Shown here one piece after another: positions 60,558 to 64,000 of a stretch of 64,000 nt of DNA; the stretch's first letter is position 1; every line of letters starts with the position of its first letter. Position numbers and translations under genes: made by a program. The DNA comes from Streptomyces sp. RPA4-2. Lineage in GTDB: Bacteria; Actinomycetota; Actinomycetes; Streptomycetales; Streptomycetaceae. Location: the NCBI RefSeq assembly GCF_012273515.2, contig NZ_CP050975.2:1116001-1180000 (forward strand), given 5' to 3'. The notes beneath the pieces were generated by a model. The model ran no database searches and was not told the origin of the DNA. It saw only the letters and a list, made by a program, of their open reading frames with translations.

Positions 60558-61240
60558 GCGTTCATTTCATTACCGGTGCGAATTCGGGTATCGGGGCGGC
60601 GGTGGCTCGGCTGCTTGCGGCGCGCGGGGAGGAACTGTGGCTGCTGGCCAGGGATACGGGTCGGGCGAAGGCCCTGCGTGCCGCATTCCCCGGCAGCCGC
60701 ACGCTGGTGGCCGACCTAGCCGTGCCCGGGGAACTGGCGGCCGCACTCGAACTCCAGGGATTGCCTGAGCAGTTGGACTCGCTGCTGCACGTGGCCGGTG
60801 TCCTGGAGCCCGGTGCGGTGGCACAGTTGGGAGCCGGACCGTGGCAGGAGATCTGCGCGGTGAACCTGCTGGCACCCGCAGAGCTGACCCGGCTGTTGCT
60901 CCCGGCGCTGCGCACCCGGCGGGGGCACGTCGTGTTCCTCAACTCCGGTGCGGGCCTGCACGCTCCACCGGGACTGGCCGCGTACGCGGCGTCGAAGTTC
61001 GCCCTCAAGGCACTCGCCGAGTCGCTCCGCGCGGAGGAGTACCAGCACGGTGTCCGCGTGACGTCCGTCTACCCCGGAGAGGTCGACACACCGATGCAGG
61101 CCGAACTGCACGCCCGGCTCGGCATCGCCTACGACCCCGCCACCTGTCTCACCGTGGATTCCGTCGCCCGGGTGGTGGCGGGCGCGTTGGACCTGTCGCG
61201 GGACGGGACGGTGAGCGATCTGATGCTCCGCCCCGGCTGA
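60554..61240 (+). CDS. Short-chain dehydrogenase/reductase
   Basis: 228 residues. SDR motifs: cofactor loop TGANSGIGAAVARLLA, LADLAVPGEL, LLHVAGVLEPGA (in place of NNAG), catalytic Ser in FLNSGAGLHA and YAASK in AAYAASKFALKALAES, ending with VYPGEVDTPM. The replacement of NNAG by HVAG is a variant. No clear substrate. Start by ATG at 60554 or coupled from a mini-ORF with the TTA codon. Upstream DNA (60425-60536) is unusually AT-rich. It converges on an ABC exporter across a minisatellite. Confidence 0.9.
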   Translation: MSVHFITGANSGIGAAVARLLAARGEELWLLARDTGRAKALRAAFPGSRTLVADLAVPGELAAALELQGLPEQLDSLLHVAGVLEPGAVAQLGAGPWQEICAVNLLAPAELTRLLLPALRTRRGHVVFLNSGAGLHAPPGLAAYAASKFALKALAESLRAEEYQHGVRVTSVYPGEVDTPMQAELHARLGIAYDPATCLTVDSVARVVAGALDLSRDGTVSDLMLRPG

Positions 61241-61331
61241 GCGGACGGAAGCGGGCGGGCCGGATTCCGGTCCTCCCGGCGCACACTCCACACCCGCCAC
61301 GCCGGCCGCACCCGCCACACCGGTCGCGCCG

Positions 61332-61421
61332 GCCGCGTCTGCTGTGTCTGCTGCACCCGCCGTGTCTGCCGCGTCCGCCGTGTCTGCCGCGTCCGCCGTG
61401 TCTGCCATGTCTGCCGCGTCC
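61332..61421. repeat. 9-bp minisatellite (GCCGYGTCY), ten units
   Basis: Ten consecutive 9-mers such as GCCGTGTCT and GCCGCGTCC, alternating so that the effective period is 18 bp over much of the tract. It fills the gap between the convergent SDR and ABC genes. On the minus strand it could encode an Ala-Asp-Thr-like repeat, but no gene is evident. Confidence 0.85.
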
Positions 61422-61445
61422 GCCGGGCGGTCGTCGGCGGTGGGG

Positions 61446-63410
61446 TCAGTCCGTGGAGTCGAGGTCCCCTCCGTGGCCGCCGACCAGCGCCCGGTATCCG
61501 GGGGCGGTGGCCAGCAGTTCGCTGTGGGTCCCCACCAGGGCACGGTCTCCGTCGAGGAACAGGACACGGTCGGCGCGACGCGCGGGACCGGGCCGGTGAG
61601 TGATGGTGACGACCGTGCCGGGACGGGTGCGAAAGGCTTCTTCCACGTGCAACTCCGCCTGCGCGTCCAGGTGGCGGGTGGCCTCGTCGAGGATGACCAG
61701 CCGGGCCGGCGAGAGATGGGCGCGGACGAGGGCGATGATCTGACGCTCGCCCGCGGACAGCGCGGCCGGATCGACCGTGGCCTCCAGTCCGCCGAGGCGT
61801 TCCACCAAAGGACCCGCGCCGAGGGCGCGTACGGCGGACATCACGTCCCGCTCCGGCGCGCGGGGACACAGCCAACGCAGGTTCTCCTGGAGCTCGCCCG
61901 CGAACACATAGGCGTCCTGCGGCAACAGGACCCGGACACGCGCCAGTTCCCGGGCGGTGAGCGGGCCCGCCGCGGCGCCGCCGAGCACGACGTTCCCCCG
62001 GTCCGGCGGGACGTCGCCCGCGAGTACGTCCGCGAGGGTGGACTTGCCGACCCCCGAGGGGCCGACCACGGCAAGGTGCTCCCCGTCGTGCAGGGTGAGG
62101 TCCAGGGCGTCGAAGACGGGATCCGCGGCGGCTCCGTAGGAGTAGGAGATGCCGCGGAGGCGGACGGACCCGTCGACGGGGCGGTGCCCACGGTTGCCGT
62201 CCACGCCGTGCTCCCCGTCCATGATGTCCGCGCCGTCCACGCCGTCCACACCGGTCCGTGGACCGTACGCGTCGACGGAGGTGGGCGGTGGCTGGGAGGC
62301 GGCGGCGAGGCGCTCGGCGGCGACGGCGAGGCGCAGCCAGGACGATCCCACGCCCTGGACGAGCAGCCGCAGGGCCGGTTCCAGCGTCCCGGTGAGGTAG
62401 GCCAGTACACCCATGACCTCGCCGGGGGTCAGCCCTCGGCGTACCAGGGCCGGGGCCGCCAGGACGACGAGCAGGAGCGGCAGGTGTGCCCCCAGCGCGA
62501 CGAGGAGCCGTCGGACGGCTGCCGTGACCGCCAGCGCGCGGTTCGCGCGGACGCCGGCGGCGATGGCGGCGAGCAGATCCTGTTCCGTGGGCCGGCGGGC
62601 TCCGCAGGTGACGATGTCACGCAGCGCGGTCAGGGTGTCGGCGCACAGGCGCGCCAGGTCCTCGTCGGCGGCGAACGCCTCTCGCTGGCGCCGCATCGTG
62701 ACCGGAGTGGTCGCCGCGAACCCCGTCAGCGCGAGCAGCAGCGGTACGGCGATCAGCGGGGTGGCCGCCGGGGCGAGCATCGCGGTGCCGCCCAGCACGG
62801 CCACCGCCGTGAGGGCGAAGTGGGAGACGATGAGCAGCTGTCCGGCGGTGGCGTCGCGAACCGCCTCGACCTGGCGGGTCAGTTGGGCCACGGCCGTGGC
62901 GGCGGACGCGTCCGGGCGGCCGCGGGCCGCGACAGCCCGGTGCAGCAGGCCCGACACCAGTCGGCGTACCAGCCGGTCGCGCATCGGCTCGACGACGTGC
63001 GCGAGTTGGGGGTAGGTCTGGCGGGTCGCCCACGCGCCGATCAGCGCCGCCGTCGCGAACACGGCGAGCCAGCACATGGCCTGGCCCGGCCGGTGCTCGA
63101 GGAACCCGCGGTCGACGGCCAGGGCCATCGCCTTGCCGGACACCAGGGCCGGCAGGGCCGACAGCAAGGTCCACGCGAGCAGCCGCAGAATCGCCGGCCG
63201 GCTTTCGGTGAAGGCCGAGCGCAGCACCTCGGTGGCGGCACGGGCGGGCCGCCGCGGGACGGGGTCGGCGGCCGGGGCAGCGTCTTCATGGGCCGCAGGG
63301 GCCGTGCGGGTGACGGGAGTTACGGGGGCGCGTGCGGGTGTGCTCCCCGGTGACGGGCGGCGGGCGGGAGGGTCCGCGGCACGGACCGCCGGTGTCGTGT
63401 CGTCAGTCAC
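61446..63410 (-). CDS. ABC exporter half, intact nucleotide-binding site (heterodimer partner)
   Basis: 654 residues from a GTG at 63410 that overlaps the TGA of the upstream ABC gene by eight bases. Six membrane helices (about 75-330) are followed by a nucleotide-binding domain: Walker A VVGPSGVGKST, Q-loop LLPQDAYVFAGELQ, a slightly altered signature LSAGERQ, Walker B LVILDEAT with the catalytic Glu, and H-loop VTITHRP. The long Ala/Pro-rich N-terminus (1-60) is probably a cytoplasmic extension. With the degenerate partner upstream it forms a type IV heterodimeric exporter (TM287/288-like). Substrate unknown. Confidence 0.9.
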   Translation of the reverse strand: MTDDTTPAVRAADPPARRPSPGSTPARAPVTPVTRTAPAAHEDAAPAADPVPRRPARAATEVLRSAFTESRPAILRLLAWTLLSALPALVSGKAMALAVDRGFLEHRPGQAMCWLAVFATAALIGAWATRQTYPQLAHVVEPMRDRLVRRLVSGLLHRAVAARGRPDASAATAVAQLTRQVEAVRDATAGQLLIVSHFALTAVAVLGGTAMLAPAATPLIAVPLLLALTGFAATTPVTMRRQREAFAADEDLARLCADTLTALRDIVTCGARRPTEQDLLAAIAAGVRANRALAVTAAVRRLLVALGAHLPLLLVVLAAPALVRRGLTPGEVMGVLAYLTGTLEPALRLLVQGVGSSWLRLAVAAERLAAASQPPPTSVDAYGPRTGVDGVDGADIMDGEHGVDGNRGHRPVDGSVRLRGISYSYGAAADPVFDALDLTLHDGEHLAVVGPSGVGKSTLADVLAGDVPPDRGNVVLGGAAAGPLTARELARVRVLLPQDAYVFAGELQENLRWLCPRAPERDVMSAVRALGAGPLVERLGGLEATVDPAALSAGERQIIALVRAHLSPARLVILDEATRHLDAQAELHVEEAFRTRPGTVVTITHRPGPARRADRVLFLDGDRALVGTHSELLATAPGYRALVGGHGGDLDSTD

Positions 63411-64000
63411 CGGCGGAGGCCTTCACAGGAGCCGGCCGGGGACCGGGCGTTCCGCCGTCGAGCACGTCACGGTACGCGGCGAGTGGCCAGAGTTCGTCGT
63501 GGGCGGCGACGGCGCGGACGCGGCCCTCGTGGAGCCAGGCGACCCGGTCGGCCGCGGCGGCCACGGTGGCGCGCCGGGTGATGTACAGGACGGTCCGCCC
63601 GGCCGTCTCCTCGCGCAGGGCGCGCAGCGCCGCGGCTTCGGTGGCGCCGTCCAGGCCGCAGGTCGCGTCGTCCAGCACGATCAGCCGGCTGTCGCGGGCG
63701 AACGCTCTGGCCAGGCCGAGGCGCTGGCGTTCTCCGCCGGACAGGACGAGGGAGGACATCGGCGTGCGGTAGCCGTCCGGCAGCCGGCGGATGAAGGTGT
63801 CGGCCTGCGCGGCCCGTGCCGCCCCGCGCAGCCGCCACGGCGGCGGGGGGGCCGGGCCGAGGCCGAGCGCGTCCTGGACCGTGGCGCCGGTCAGCACCGG
63901 GTCGGCGAAGGCGCAGGAGATCGCGGTGGGCAGTTCGTCGGGGTGGATCGTCGTCAGCGGGACGCCGTCGAGCGTGACGGTGCCCTCGTCGGGTTCGGTG
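63403..64000 (-). CDS. ABC exporter half with degenerate catalytic site, 3' part only
   Basis: Only the nucleotide-binding end is in the window (199 codons); the start is beyond 64000. Visible motifs: signature LSGGERQ, Walker B RLIVLDDAT in which the catalytic Glu is Asp, and a switch region YITRRAT in which the H-loop His is Arg. These two changes mark the degenerate site usual in one half of heterodimeric ABC exporters; the downstream partner has the intact residues. Its stop overlaps the GTG of that partner. Confidence 0.88.
   Translation of the reverse strand, partial: TEPDEGTVTLDGVPLTTIHPDELPTAISCAFADPVLTGATVQDALGLGPAPPPPWRLRGAARAAQADTFIRRLPDGYRTPMSSLVLSGGERQRLGLARAFARDSRLIVLDDATCGLDGATEAAALRALREETAGRTVLYITRRATVAAAADRVAWLHEGRVRAVAAHDELWPLAAYRDVLDGGTPGPRPAPVKASAGD

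Overview
The window is GC-rich actinobacterial chromosome, almost certainly Streptomyces. The evidence is the very high G+C at third codon positions, frequent GTG/TTG starts and ATGA/GTGA stop-start overlaps, a Wbl (WhiB-like) protein, orphan anti-sigma-type ATPases, a PAS/GAF/SpoIIE phosphatase, an ANTAR protein, an ECF42 sigma factor with DGPF partners, and an NRPS operon. No rRNA, tRNA, CRISPR array, insertion sequence or phage genes were recognised.

Layout. 0-9.7 kb: the end of a serine hydrolase; a GntR/UTRA regulator with a DasR-like operator; an LmeA-like protein coupled to an MMPL transporter, divergent from an OmpR/histidine-kinase pair; an oxidoreductase and HD-domain pair divergent from a GlxA-type AraC regulator. 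9.7-16.3 kb: a GH13 glucosidase, the ECF42/DGPF operon, a cytochrome P450 and a methyltransferase. 16.3-25 kb: a short Rho paralogue behind a C-rich leader, a D,D-carboxypeptidase, two polyprenol-linked glycosyltransferases, glutaminase, UppP and a CrcB-DUF190-CrcB trio. 25-29.6 kb: small metabolic and regulatory genes, a channel-like membrane protein, SseB and GtrA.

29.8-34.8 kb holds the most interesting locus, a translationally coupled two-gene RNA-repair operon. The first gene is an RNA ligase fused to a polynucleotide kinase. The second is a 1034-residue protein joining an MJ1316 RNA-end-recognition domain, an EEP phosphoesterase, a 2H (LigT-like) phosphoesterase and a eukaryote-type poly(A) polymerase module. 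Together they could process, heal, seal and tail broken RNA ends.

34.9-39 kb is a stress/regulatory island: CsbD, two HATPase anti-sigma-like proteins, DUF6328, Wbl and GAF-ANTAR. 39.2-48.3 kb is a five-gene minus-strand operon. SbnA and SbnB make L-2,3-diaminopropionate, beside a TauD-type dioxygenase, an NRPS (remnant C, A, T, TE), and a carrier-protein/membrane/hexapeptide protein of the Pls/PosA terminal-domain type. I do not recognise the product.

48.8-64 kb: VOC and AlkD-like genes, an HxlR regulator whose operator words also occur before the AlkD-like gene, SDRs, a large SpoIIE-type phosphatase, DinB, Hsp31-like HchA and a heterodimeric ABC exporter that runs off the right edge. Three genes between 53 and 59 kb carry apparent single-base frameshifts, either local decay or consensus indels. 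Several short-period minisatellites lie between genes.
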